This document shows positions 11,321 through 21,730 of a stretch of DNA of 64,000 bases, piece by piece. Position numbers and translations under genes: made by a program. This DNA is from Elephas maximus indicus. Lineage: Eukaryota; Chordata; Mammalia; Proboscidea; Elephantidae. Under the pieces are notes generated by a model. It worked only from the letters and a program-made list of their open reading frames with translations. It did not search any database and had not been told where the DNA came from. How positions within the stretch are numbered: position 1 is the first letter of the stretch; each line of letters begins with the position of its first letter. The DNA lies in contig NC_064836.1 in the NCBI RefSeq assembly GCF_024166365.1, forward strand, positions 36,500,833 to 36,564,832, read 5' to 3'.

Positions 11321-11367
11321 CTACTCTAGGGTGGCTAGGAGTCGGAATTGGTTCAATGGCAATGGGT
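11321..11367 (+). mobile_element. SINE 3' tail fragment
   Basis: Only the end of the SINE is present: GGGTGGCTAGGAGTCGGAATTG followed by GGCAATGGGT. No head or duplication seen. Confidence 0.5.
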
Positions 11368-11898
11368 GAGGGCAAGGCACATGTCAGACGCATTTTCTGT
11401 TGTTGTTAAGGGATAAGACTGAATGAATGAATTGCATTTATGTTATTTATTAGCGAGCAGATTGAAAACTAGGCCCTCCTCTCCTGGAGTACAAGGTTTA
11501 TTGAATTAAGGACCCAGAGAACCTCACGGTTGCATTACAGAGCACACCCGTAATAAGATTAGGCCCCCACCCCTTCAAAAAAAAAGAGAAAAGAACCCAC
11601 CTTCTAACTGTGTTTTGGGAGAACCACAGATACAATGAATTTCAAAATTATCATCATCTAGCTAAAAAGCTTGCATTCAATTTTCAGAAGAACCCTGCAT
11701 TTTCCTAGATTTAGTAACAAAATGTTGCAGACAGAATGATATTAATAGCTTTTCATTGGCCATGAGCAACACAAACAGAAAAATTTAGTATTCGGGTTAC
11801 ATAGGGAAAAGTCACAATTACATGTATTTGATCTAGTTTTCTATGTGATTAATAAAGCATTTTGTTTACTATTAGCATGTGACATAAAATGTCATTTC

Positions 11899-12160
11899 TT
11901 CTCCCCTCTCCATCTCTTCTTCCCTGGCTCTTTTGTCTCTTCTTATCTCCTTTCTTTCTCCTCCTTCTTCTCTCACTTGCTCTCTTCTTTCTTCCCTCTC
12001 TTCATGTTCCCCTTCTTCACTCTCTCCCTCCTCATCTCCTCCCTTTTCTTTCTTTCTCTTCCTCCTTCCTTCAATTTCTCTCCTGCCCCCTCTCTCCTTC
12101 CACCTTTCACCTTTTCTCTCCTCTCCTCCCTCCCTCCTTCCTTCCTTTCCTCCTTTTTTC
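11899..12160 (+). repeat. Polypyrimidine low-complexity tract
   Basis: About 260 bases almost entirely C and T (TCTC, TTCC, CTCC mixtures). Several long open frames on both strands here are artefacts of the composition. An L1 inserted at its right end. Confidence 0.95.
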
Positions 12161-12176
12161 ATTTTGCAGAATTTTT
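12161..12176. repeat. Target-site duplication, left copy, of L1 12177-13393
   Basis: ATTTTGCAGAATTTTT, identical to 13394-13409. Confidence 0.92.
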
Positions 12177-13393
12177 TAAAAATAATTTTTATTGTGCTTT
12201 AAGTGAAAGTTTACAAATCAAGTCAGTCTGTCACATATAAGCTTGTATACACTTTACTGCATACTCCCATTTACTCTCCCCCTAATGAGTCAGCCTGCTC
12301 CCTTCTTTCAGTCTCTCCTTTCGTGACCGTTTTACCAGTTTCTAACCCTCTCTACCCTCCCATCTCCCCTCCAGACAGGAGATGCCAATACAGTCTCAAG
12401 TGTCTACCTGATACAAGCAGCTCACTCTTCATCAGCATCTCTCGCCAGCCCATTGTCCAGTCCCTTCCATGTCTGATGAGTAGTCTTCGGGAATGGTTCC
12501 TGTCCTGGGCCAACAGAACCATGACCGTTGGGATTCTTCTAGTCTCAGTCAGACCATTAAGTCTGGTCTTTTTATGAGAATTTGGGGTCTGCATCCCACT
12601 GTCCTCCTGCTCCCTCAGGAGTTCTCTGTTGTGTTCCCTGTCAGGGCAGTCATTGGTTGTGGCCGGGCACCATCTACTTCTTCTGGTCTCAGGATGCTGT
12701 AAGTTTCTGGTTCATGTGGCCCTTTCTGTCTCGGGCTCATAGTTATCGTGTGACCTTGGTGTTCTTCATTCTCCTTTGATCCAGGTGGGTTGAGACCAAT
12801 TGATGCATCTTAGATGACCGCTTGTTAGCATTTAAGACCTCAGATGCCACACTTCAAAGTGGGGTGCAGAATGTTTTCATAATAGAGTTTATTATGCCAA
12901 TTGACTTAGAAGTCCCCTTAAGCCATAGTCCCCAAACCCCCGCCCTTGCTCCGCTGACCTTCAAAGCATTCAGTTTATCCCAGAATCTTCTTTGCTTTTG
13001 GTCCAGTCCAGTTGAGCTGACCTTCCCTGTATTGAGTATTGTCCTTCCCTTCGCCTAAAGTAGTTCTTATCTACTAACTAATCAGTAAATAACCCTCCCC
13101 CACCCTCTCTCCCTCCCCCCTCTCGTAACCACAAAAGAATGTGTTCTTCTCAGTTTATACTAGTTCTCAAGAACTTATAATAGTGATCTTATACAGTATT
13201 TGTCCTTTTGCATCTAATTTCACTCAGCATAATGCCTTCCAGTTTCCCCCATGTTATGAAATGTTTCACAGATTTGTCACTGTTCTTTATCGATGCATAG
13301 TATTCCATTGTGTGAATGTGCCATAATTTATTTAACCATTCATCTATTGATGGACACCTTGGTTGCTTCCAGCTTTTTGCTATTGTAAACAGG
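12177..13393 (-). mobile_element. L1: 5'-truncated L1 3' end with TSD
   Basis: Minus-strand L1 tail: the 3' terminus (plus-strand TTTATTGTGCTTTAAGTGAA) at 12185, the 3' UTR, the G-rich tract (13092-13124) and the last codons of ORF2, stopping at 13393. It is collinear with 1-660 of the large L1 and supplies the 3' UTR that is cut off there. Perfect 16-base target-site duplications (12161-12176, 13394-13409). Classic 5'-truncated insertion. Confidence 0.95.
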
Positions 13394-13431
13394 ATTTTGC
13401 AGAATTTTTAAGAGGACCTTTAAAGTACCCT

Positions 13432-13595
13432 AGAAAATCTGTTGGTGTAGTGGTTAAGTGCTATGGCTGGTAACCAAAGGGTCAGCAGTTTGAATCTGCC
13501 AGACACTCCTTGGAAATCCTGTGGGGCAGTTATACTCTGTCCTATAGGGTCACTATGAGTCAGAATCGACTCGACTGCAACAGGTTTGGTTTGGT
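13432..13595 (+). mobile_element. tRNA-derived SINE with perfect TSD
   Basis: Complete short-form SINE flanked by identical 13-base repeats TTTAAAGTACCCT (13419-13431 and 13596-13608). Tail reads TCGACTCGACTGCAACAGG then GTTT repeats. Confidence 0.96.
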
Positions 13596-13770
13596 TTTAA
13601 AGTACCCTATTAATTTTTTTTTTATTAATATGTACTATAAAAGTGCTTTTGTTACATTATTATTGAGAACTTGGCCATTCTTAATTACCATTTCATTTAC
13701 ATTTATCCCAGATTTAAGCGAATGTTCTAAATAAATTTGTTTTGAAATAAATATGTTTCTAATTATAGTT

Positions 13771-13863
13771 CCAATCTACCAGCCACTCCTTGGAAGCCCT
13801 ATGGGGCAGTTCTACCCTGTTCTATAGGGTCTCTATGAGTTGGAATCGACTGCAATGTGTTTT
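13771..13863 (+). mobile_element. SINE 3' half
   Basis: Starts in the B-box region (CCAATCTACCAGCCACTCC) and runs through the body to GAATCGACTGCAATGTG. Head missing. Confidence 0.88.
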
Positions 13864-15032
13864 AAACTATAGAATATTATTGAAAACTAAACGCCATTTT
13901 CTAATTTCCAAGAGATTTTATGTAGACATCAATGACCTCCCATTTCATTTTTAAAGAATGCTTATGATCTTCTTGTGTCTTTGTTCCCATTGCACAGGTG
14001 GTGCGGAGGAATGGTTTATTGACAAACTCTGGAAGCTCTATTTTCTCTCTAAGGAGTGAAGACTGAAGCATTATTTATCCCAGCAATGAGATTATATATA
14101 TATATTTTTTCCACAGTCATTTTGAGGAATTACAAAGGCAACTAACCACCTTCAATATTCTCTCAGGTTTCGTGCTGGTTATACCAGTGAGTCACCATAA
14201 GGACATTGATAATGTAACAGCAATTTGTACTGTGATCAGTGAGCAGTTTGAGGGGGGAACAGAGCTAATGTTTTTAGTTTTAGTGCTAGCATAAAACAGG
14301 GGGGTGGTTTACAGCGGGCAGCTGAAGAATTTGATTTCAGAGATGCCAGCGCTGGCTGGAGGGATGCAGGGTAGATGGTCCCATCGTCCCATTGCCTTGT
14401 GAAACACCGAAGGTTGTCCAGGCAGCTTAAATATTTGTACAAGCCAGAAGATGGCAGGATGTGAATCTAGAAATTTGCATCAGGGCCAAAATAGTATCTA
14501 GAGGGCAATTTTGTCTCTTTCATAGGAATCTGGGGGGGGGCATTTTTCAGTTTCAGTGTCTGGCGGAAGCAAGGTGATTTGCCATCTGCTTACACAGGTT
14601 TGCGTGGAGAAGGTTGGGGGTCTGATAAAGGCTCTCACGAGAGAGCTTATGAATGTGAGGTCAAGGCTCTCACTGCCTGAGAAGTTCTAACAGTTTAAGT
14701 ACTTTAAATTCATTCATAGCCAGTCTATTAACCTTCATTAAGTTATATTGATATGCTTCCATAGGAGCCTATGTTTCAGGGTAGAGTGACCTTTACCTAG
14801 TGATATTGATTTTATGCAATTTTTAAACTGTGCTTTTGAAAACATGAACCAAAAGACTAGCATAAGGATTGAAAGGTCTGATATCTCTCTTCTGAAGCAT
14901 AAGCCATGGGTAGGAAAGATATGCAAGATAGGACCCCAGGACAGGACAGACTCTAAAGAGGGTTTTGAATTCAATGCTAGGGAGATTAGATTTTATTTGT
15001 TGCCTATAAGTGCCCCTAAGACTTCTTATGCG
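13864..15032. other. Unassigned sequence with short (TA)n
   Basis: Contains a (TA)n run at 14091-14107 and a G8 run near 14533. No gene or repeat recognised otherwise. Confidence 0.45.
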
Positions 15033-15175
15033 GGAGAGAGAAGTGGCAATCTGCTTCCGTAAAGATTATAGCCTTGGAAATGCTATGGGGCAGTTCTGCT
15101 CTGTCCTATAGGGTCACTCTGAGTCAGAACTGACTCAAGGGCACACCACCACCACCACCACAACAGCAACAAGAC
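15033..15175 (+). mobile_element. SINE 3' part with CAC/CAA-rich tail
   Basis: Long-form body (AGTGGCAATCTGCTTCCGT, GGGGCAGTTCTGCTCTG) and tail ending GGGCACACCACCACC then CAACAGCAACAA. The CAA-rich tail resembles the RTE 3' end rather than the GTTT tail of most copies. Confidence 0.88.
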
Positions 15176-15519
15176 TTCTAAAGGGGAGTGCCATTGTATA
15201 TTCGCATGAGAAAGTTGAGTCAAGAGTTTTGTAGGATGCAATAGAATGAGAAAAACAGCAACAGGGAGGCCAGTTTGGTTTATTGCAATTGTTAAGGCTT
15301 TAGCCCAAAGCTTGACTTTTAGAACCCTGTTCCCAGCCCTTGGAAAAGGCAGAGCCTGAGAGGAATAACCTCCTAAAGAAGGCCCCACACTCTGGAAGAA
15401 ATCAATCTATATTTATACGCAGAGGACATACCTAAACTGCATCTCCAAACTGACAAGAGGAAACCCAGACAGATTTTGCGCAAACTTACAAAGTAAAAAA
15501 CCAATAACGTTAATTTTAA

Positions 15520-15740
15520 TGACATAATTTATTTAACCTAATATATCCAAAATATTATCATTTCAACCTGTAATCAATGTTTTAAAATTGAGATGTTTTA
15601 CCCTCTTTTTTCAAACTAAGCCTTTGAAATGGATGTGCACTTTACACTTCCAACACATTTTAGGATTAGCCACATTTCTTTCAAGCTCTCAATAGCCACA
15701 TATGGCCAGCAGCTACCATTTTGAACAATGCAGATCTAAT
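15520..15740 (+). repeat. Ancient mammalian repeat (probable DNA transposon)
   Basis: Contains the phrases AATATATCCAAAATATTATC and CTCAATAGCCACATATGGCC, familiar from a mammal-wide MER-type repeat. Family name not assigned with confidence; orientation as read. Confidence 0.45.
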
Positions 15741-17155
15741 GCCCTAAATACTTTTCCAAAGGCCAGATCTGTGCCTTTAATGATTTGCTCAACATCTCCT
15801 GAATGCCCTACCAGCACTTCGGATTGCCCAGGTCTAAAAAAATACATGCTCCCCCTGTGATTTCTCATGCCTCACATAAGCACCAGTTTTCTTTTTGACT
15901 TTCTCATAGCTATCAGTGTCCCCAACAATATCTCAATAGGTAAGTTCTATAAATGCCCTAGTATTGAAGAATCAGAAGGAATCATTCAGGCCTGACAGTC
16001 TAACCCCCAGGAATAGGTTTGATGGCAACGGGTTTACAGGAGGACATAATTGCGGAGAATATCTGTATTTATAGGCCTAGAAGACGGTCTAGAGCCTGGG
16101 AAGGAGTTAGAGAATAAATAGAGAAGAAGGTGAAGAAGATGTTATCACAGGAACAGAAGGAAGAGGAAGCTTTAGCAAAGGGCATCTGTTGAATAGGATT
16201 ATGCTAGGTCATTTGGCCTTTATCCTATTGCGGCTGGAGTTTTTTACTCTGAAAAGCAAAATGATCAAAGTTAACTTTTAAGAAGATGATTTTAGCAACA
16301 AAATAAAGGATGGATTGGAGTGAGGAAGGAGTTGAAGTTCAGGTGACCAGTTAGAATCCAGGAATAGCAGCAACAAGAAAAATCCCTTAAGCATCTATAA
16401 AGCCTAACACAAGAAAGAATCGTTTTTACTTAAAAAAAAAAAAAAGAACTTTCTGTTTTATGTCCTTGTGGTGAAAAATGAGATGGTTTTGAAAAGTGAG
16501 ATTTTGGTAATTTAAAGCATACGTCTTCTGTTTCTGGAATCCAGGGAAATGGGCGGCTGTGGACATCAAATGTCACATACAGATGATTAAAGATGCTTTG
16601 TGGGAGAAAAATAGCAACATGGAAAGAAACTAAGGACGCAGAAATTAAAGAATTTCTCAGAAACAAAGCTTGTCTTTTTGTATAATTGTTCCACGAAGAA
16701 AAAAAGAAAAGAACATTATTCCCCATCCTTGAGACCATGACAGTGGAAAAGAACGGTTTCTAAAAAGAGTTTCCCTTGAGGCTCTGGCTTCATAACTTAT
16801 GGCCATTGGAGGTACTGCGAGTGTTTACAGATTGAACACATGGTGTCTTAGAGTATTCTTTACAGCACAAATTTTGGTATATAAAATGATTTATGTGGAG
16901 CTCCGTTTAGGGCAAAGTCTCTGAAAGTACAGGGTATTAAGCAAAAGTGAACCAAATTTCTTGAAAGTATTTGGATCTCCTTTAAAGTTATGTTATAAAA
17001 CCTTTCCTAGTTTGAAGGAGAAGAAGAATAAAATGATGGTAAGAGAAAATCAATGAATGTGGATGTATGAGAAAACTAAACAAAAGGCTAATCAATTAAG
17101 GATACTTGGAAAATAGGCCTAGGTGGAGTGTGAGATGAGTCAGATACTCTATATG
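15741..17155. other. Unassigned sequence
   Basis: No gene or clear repeat recognised. An A-run (16430-16444) is present. Open frames here are short and AT-biased. Confidence 0.45.
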
Positions 17156-17353
17156 GACCTTGGATGGCGCAAATGATTAACGAGCTTGGCTACTATCCGA
17201 AAGGTTGGAAGTTCGAGTCCACCCAGAGTTGCCTTGGAAGAAGGGCATGGCGATCCACTGCCGAAAAATCATCCGTTAAAAATCCTGTGGAGCACAGTTC
17301 CACCCCAGTTCCACACGGGGCCACCAGGACTGGAATCAACTTGGCGACAAGTG
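17156..17353 (+). mobile_element. tRNA-derived SINE, second subfamily
   Basis: Head GGATGGCGCAAATGATTAA, B-box GGTTGGAAGTTCGAGTCC, body GGCATGGCGATCCACTGCC and tail GGAATCAACTTGGCGACAAG. Full length. Confidence 0.92.
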
Positions 17354-17409
17354 GCTTTATATATATACACATAAACACATATTCAAATACTTACATATAC
17401 ACATTCACT

Positions 17410-17444
<35 letters not shown>

Positions 17445-17445
17445 T
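17354..17445. repeat. TA/CA microsatellite at SINE 3' end
   Basis: TATATATATACACATAAACACA then (CA)n at 17414-17442, directly abutting the SINE tail, so probably grown from that tail. Confidence 0.9.
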
Positions 17446-17577
17446 CACACAACATCTTAATTCTTACAACTGAGGCCCACGTTGATTAAAAACTTATTCA
17501 AAGTCTAATAACCAGTAAGGGACAGAATTAGGATAAAATCTACATCTGTTGCAGAATAATAATAATAATAATGATAG

Positions 17578-17850
17578 ACAGCTAACATTTACCAAGCACA
17601 TATTCAGTACCAGGTAGTGTTTTAAGTGCTTTACATATTTTCACTCACCTATTTCTCACAACGAACAACCCTGGGTGGCACAAACGGTTTGCGCCTGACT
17701 ACTAACCTAAAGATTGGTGGTTCTACGTATTTGGTTTTTGATATTTATCACAACAACCTCATGAAGTTGGTGTTATTGTTTCCTCAGTGGTGTAGATGAG
17801 GCACAGTGAGATTAGGTAATTTGCCCAAGGTCGACCAGCTAGCCCAGTCT
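17578..17850 (+). repeat. MIR, split by a SINE
   Basis: Left part GCTAACATTTACCAAGCACA ... GTGCTTTACATATTTTC and right part CAACAACCTCATGAAG ... TTTGCCCAAGGTCGACCAGC follow the MIR core order. A SINE fragment interrupts it at 17663-17741. Confidence 0.8.
17663..17741 (+). mobile_element. Short SINE inside MIR
   Basis: Head CCCTGGGTGGCACAAACGG and part of the B-box region, then directly a GTTTTTG tail: body deleted. Flanked by TATTTCTCACAAC (17650-17662) and TATTTATCACAAC (17742-17754), a 13-base target-site duplication with one mismatch. Confidence 0.88.
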
Positions 17851-18222
17851 GTCCTACTGTCTCCTCAAACACTGGCAGGGACAACCAAGCTGTCTGAGGC
17901 AGCGTTGCTTGGATTATGTTGTGGTAACAAATGACTCCAAATACCTCAGTAGAATATAATAACAAAGGTTTTTTTCTTACTCCTTCACAGGGCACTGTTG
18001 CCCTGCTTCATTCCTGGATTTTGGCTGAAGAAGCTGCTTCCATCTAGGGTATTGTTAGTCTTTTGGCAGAAGGAGTTCAAACCATGTGATGATTCTTAAA
18101 GCTTCGGTCGGAACTGGACCCTATCACTTCCTCTCCCATGTCTTTGGCAGTCATAAGTCTGTCAGTGAGGTGAGAAGTATAATGTCGTGTGAAAGTAGCG
18201 TCTTTGGAATAAGAAGACACCG

Positions 18223-18432
18223 GTTGTTGTTGTTAGTTGCCAGTCGAGGCGATTCTGATTCGCAGGAACCCCACGTGTGTTAGAGTAGAACTGCTCCATT
18301 GGGTTTTCAAGGCTGTGACCTTTGGAAAGCAGATCACCAGGCCTGTCTTCAGAGGCCTGTAGATGGGTTCGAGCCAACAACATTCTGCATAATAGTCAAG
18401 TGCTTCAGCATTGGAGCCACCCAGAGACTCCA
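18223..18432 (-). mobile_element. SINE with RTE-type tail
   Basis: On plus it begins GTTGTTGTTGTTAGTTGCCAG, the complement of the RTE 3' end, and ends at the head AGCCACCCAGAGACTCC. Body includes the ACCTTTGGAAAGCAGATCACC block of the second subfamily. Confidence 0.92.
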
Positions 18433-18841
18433 AGAGAATACCTAGGAGAGTGTTTGTTTGTTTTTGAGTGTGTGTATGTGTGGTCTTTTTTAATGGTCAC
18501 ATGAATATCTTTACAAAAAAGAGAATTAATGGATGGCTAATTTGACTAATTTTCACACCAAGATGTTAAGGTTATGACCCTAAAGAGTTAGTTCTTGGGC
18601 TGTCAGTATTGAATGGGGAGTGGCAGGGTGGCAGAGAGTAATGCAAGTGGAGCTCTACTAAATTGAGAGCAGCTGCCCCTCACCATGACTAGAAGGGTAG
18701 GCGAGGCCACAGGCAAAATCCTTGCTGAGAAAGGCACCTGTTAGAAGACTGAATCTAAGCAATACATCAGGTCAGACAGACTAACGCTAAGAGCTGACTT
18801 GGGTTGAGAGCTGGTAGGAAAGGGTAGATCAAACAAACCTC
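18433..18841. other. Unassigned sequence
   Basis: No gene or repeat recognised. Confidence 0.45.
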
Positions 18842-18910
18842 TGGGTTCGAACCACCGACCTTCAAGTTAGCAGCCCAGTGCTTTCTCTACTGTGACACCA
18901 GTGTTACTTG
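18842..18910 (-). mobile_element. SINE 5' fragment
   Basis: Plus-strand GGGTTCGAACCACCGACCTT ... TAGCAGCCCAGTGCTT ... ACACCAG is the complement of the tRNA-like head. Confidence 0.75.
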
Positions 18911-19354
18911 GTAGATCAAGCAAGGAGATAGGAAAACACAGGCTCTGATAAAGGCTAAAGGTCAGTTCACTTATCAATGGGGAAATGACCATTTTTGATG
19001 GGGGAGGACTCCATGCCCTGTCCTCCTTGGTCTAAAAGACTCCCCTCCTTCCCCCTCGCCCCGGATCCTGTGAATTACTGGGGAGTGTGCTATGGGCTGG
19101 TGGACACTGATGTGTTTACCAAAATATGGCAGGGTGATGGATAAAACCCTGTTCATACAAACAAAGAGGGTGATGAATAAAACTCTGTTCATACAAACGA
19201 AGCAATTGTAAGGTGAACCAATTCAAGCAGTTATGTAGAACAGATACATTAAAAAAGAAAAAGAGCACTTTAAATCTTGAATTAATGCTAAATTCTGCCT
19301 GAATGTATTGGATACATTGCTCACTTTAGTGCAAGTAAATCTGCTTTAGAGACT
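18911..19354. other. Unassigned sequence with a short direct repeat
   Basis: GGTGATG.ATAAAAC.CTGTTCATACAAAC occurs twice in tandem (about 19132-19162 and 19169-19199, each near 31 bases). No gene recognised. Confidence 0.6.
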
Positions 19355-19528
19355 CCAAACCAAACCAAAAAACAAACCCATTGCCATAGAGTTGATTCCA
19401 GCTCATAGTGACCCTATAGGACAGAGTAGAACTGCCCCATAGGGTTTCCACAAAGCAGTTGATGGATTTGAACTGCTGACCTTTTGGTTAGCAGCCAGGC
19501 TCTTAACCACTGTGCCACCAGGGCTCCT
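19355..19528 (-). mobile_element. tRNA-derived SINE
   Basis: Complete short form on minus: tail CCAAACCAAACCAAAAAACAAACCC and head GCCACCAGGGCTCCTT. Confidence 0.94.
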
Positions 19529-20024
19529 TAAATACTTAAATACTCCAACTAAAAGTAATTCTACAGAGATGTCAATCGTTCTTGATGAATACAATAAAGG
19601 CAGGTCATGATCACTTTTCTGAATTTAGAATGAATTCCCATCAGGTGAGGTTGGGGTACTTAGGAGTAAGACAATCTTTTTTTCTTTGAAATAGTAAAGG
19701 CTTGTAAAAAATGTGGTGATGATTTGGAACAACAGGAAATGGAGACAACATTAAGATCTAATCCCATGATCCATGCATTCCGTATGGTCTTTCCCCATAT
19801 ACGAATAAAACTGCGCAATCACACTTTGAATTTTTTTGCACTACAGCATTTTCCATAGACAGTTTTCCAGGTTGTGGCACAGATTTAGGATTATAACAGC
19901 TGCAAAACAGCCCACCGTGTAGAATTAGCATAGCTTAATTCATTATTTTCTTCTTGTTAAGCATTTACTTTCTTTCAGTCCTTCATTGTTCTTAATGATG
20001 CTGCAATAGATGGTTACATAGCAA
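19529..20024. other. Unassigned sequence
   Basis: 19790-20020 has LINE-like phrases such as CACTACAGCATTTTCCATAG but nothing I can name. No gene signal. Confidence 0.4.
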
Positions 20025-20383
20025 GCCCTCCCTGGTGGTGCAACTGTCAAAAGGTCTGTAGTTCAAACCCATCCAGAGGAAAGATGTGGAGGGATTTGCT
20101 CTCTCCTGTTCTCTCCTGCCCCCAGAATGGATTCTGACTTACAGTGACCCTACAGAACCCAGTAAACTGCCCTACAGGGCTTCCAAGGCTGTAAATCTTC
20201 TCTCAGAATAACTGGTGGGTTTGAACTGTAGTCCTTTCCGTTAGCAGTCAAGCTCTTAACCACTGTGCCATCAGTGCTCCTCTGTAAGGATTACAGCTAG
20301 AAAATCCTGTGGGGCTGTTCTACTGTTAGTGGGGTCGCCGTCAGCCGTAATATAACCAGACGGCTCCTAACAGCAATAACAAT
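20025..20383 (+). mobile_element. SINE interrupted by another SINE
   Basis: Left part 20025-20116 (CCTCCCTGGTGGTGCAACTG to AGGGATTTGCTCTC) and right part 20282-20383 (CTGTAAGGATTACAGC to CTCCTAACAGCAATAACAA) make one long-form SINE with an RTE-like CTAACA tail. Confidence 0.8.
20117..20281 (-). mobile_element. SINE nested in SINE 20025-20383
   Basis: Minus-strand copy from tail (ATGGATTCTGACTTACAGTG) to head (GTGCCATCAGTGCTCC), placed between the two halves of the older SINE. Confidence 0.85.
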
Positions 20384-20649
20384 GGTGACAAGAAATACAA
20401 GCGCTTTCTTTCTTTTTTTGATTTTTCGTCGTGGCATATTTCTAAAACTGGAATTATTCGGTAAAATGTTATGAAATTTTTAGGACTATATGTAAATAGA
20501 TTTAAAAAATGGCTGTATCAATTTACCTAAAATGTGTGAGGATATAATTCTCTGCCTCTTCACTTGGCATTTCATAGAAGAATATGGTTGTTTGCATTAC
20601 TTTGTGTGTTTGAATACTTGAAAGGCTGAACAGTGTCTCATGTGTTTAT

Positions 20650-21340
20650 TTCCCAACAGCATGAGCCATCATTCATTCATTGAATTGGACAGATATTTTT
20701 GAGCACCTAAAATGTATCAGGAACCCTAGGGATACTGGGATTAAGTGATAAAGCTGCTAACCTAAAAGGTTGGCAGTTCGAATCCACCAGCAGCTCCTTG
20801 AAAACCCTATGGGGCAGTCCTACCCTGTTCTATAAGGTCGCTGTGAGTAAGAACCTACTTGATGGAATTTTTTTTTTGTGGTAAAATGTGTCAGAAATGG
20901 TTTTCATTTCTGAGCACATTGTGGTGAAAGAAACAAAAATCTCTGTTCTCATGGGTCATATAAGAGACAATGAACCTAATAGGTAAATTATATAGTATGT
21001 TGGAACATTATACGGCTATGGAAGAAAATGAAACAGGATAAGAAGAAAAAATTTTTTGAGGAGGGAGTCAAATCTATAAATAGGGTGCTCAGCAAAAAAC
21101 AAATATCTGAACAAGAACTTGAATGTGGTGGAGCAGGTACCATGTAGGTACCTAAGGAAAGAGTGTTCTAGGCAAAGACACTAGACAGTGCAAGACCCTG
21201 GGGGTGGCGGATGTCTGGAGTGTTCGGGGAGAAGCAAGGAGACCAGTCAGGCTAGAGTGGATTGGAATCTAGAAGGGCCTAGAAGGATACATGATATTCT
21301 TTTAAAGAACTAGTTTTTGACTTTGACTCTGATGATGTTA
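20650..21340 (+). repeat. Ancient mammalian repeat, split by SINE
   Basis: GAGCACCTAAAATGTATCAG before the SINE and GTGTTCTAGGCAAAGACACT, GTCTGGAGTGTTCGGGGAG, GGAGACCAGTCAGGCTAG after it follow the order of a common mammal-wide LINE-like repeat. Family uncertain. The same family appears at 47636-48560. Confidence 0.5.
20721..20881 (+). mobile_element. tRNA-derived SINE with TSD
   Basis: Flanked by TAAAATGTATCAG (20708-20720) and TAAAATGTGTCAG (20882-20894), one mismatch. Body GGGGCAGTCCTACCCTG; ends in a T-rich tail. Confidence 0.94.
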
Positions 21341-21677
21341 ATTTGTTTGATAAGAGAAACAAGAAGAGCAAATTTCAGTAAACCCAACAGAATAAAAGAG
21401 GTCATCACTAATACCATGACTAGTTAAAAATATGATTAGTTAAGCTATCCTTAAAGTGGAAACAAATCAATGCAGAGGAAGGCAGCCAGATTCCTTTGGC
21501 CAGAGCTCAGTTAGGTGGTCATGGCAGCTAAAAAGAGGCACGAAGTGAAGTTTTACATTGTACCCAAAAAGAAGAGCGCATCAATTATTTATGAAAAGCT
21601 TGCAAGCTCTGTCGAGTCCAGTCTTGAATCAACTGCATCACTATCAACTGGGTTAACTGCTAAAGTATCCTAAACGC

Positions 21678-21730
21678 TCAGTCGGAATCAACTCGACAGC
21701 AACGGGCTTGGTTTGGTTTTGGTTTTCTCA
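21678..21730 (+). mobile_element. SINE 3' tail fragment
   Basis: CAGTCGGAATCAACTCGACAG and GGCTTGGTTTGGTTTTGG: tail only. Confidence 0.8.

Noticed and set aside
11845-12240. Long open frames on both strands (131, 96, 96 and 89 codons)
   Set aside because: They lie in a polypyrimidine tract; composition alone removes stop codons.
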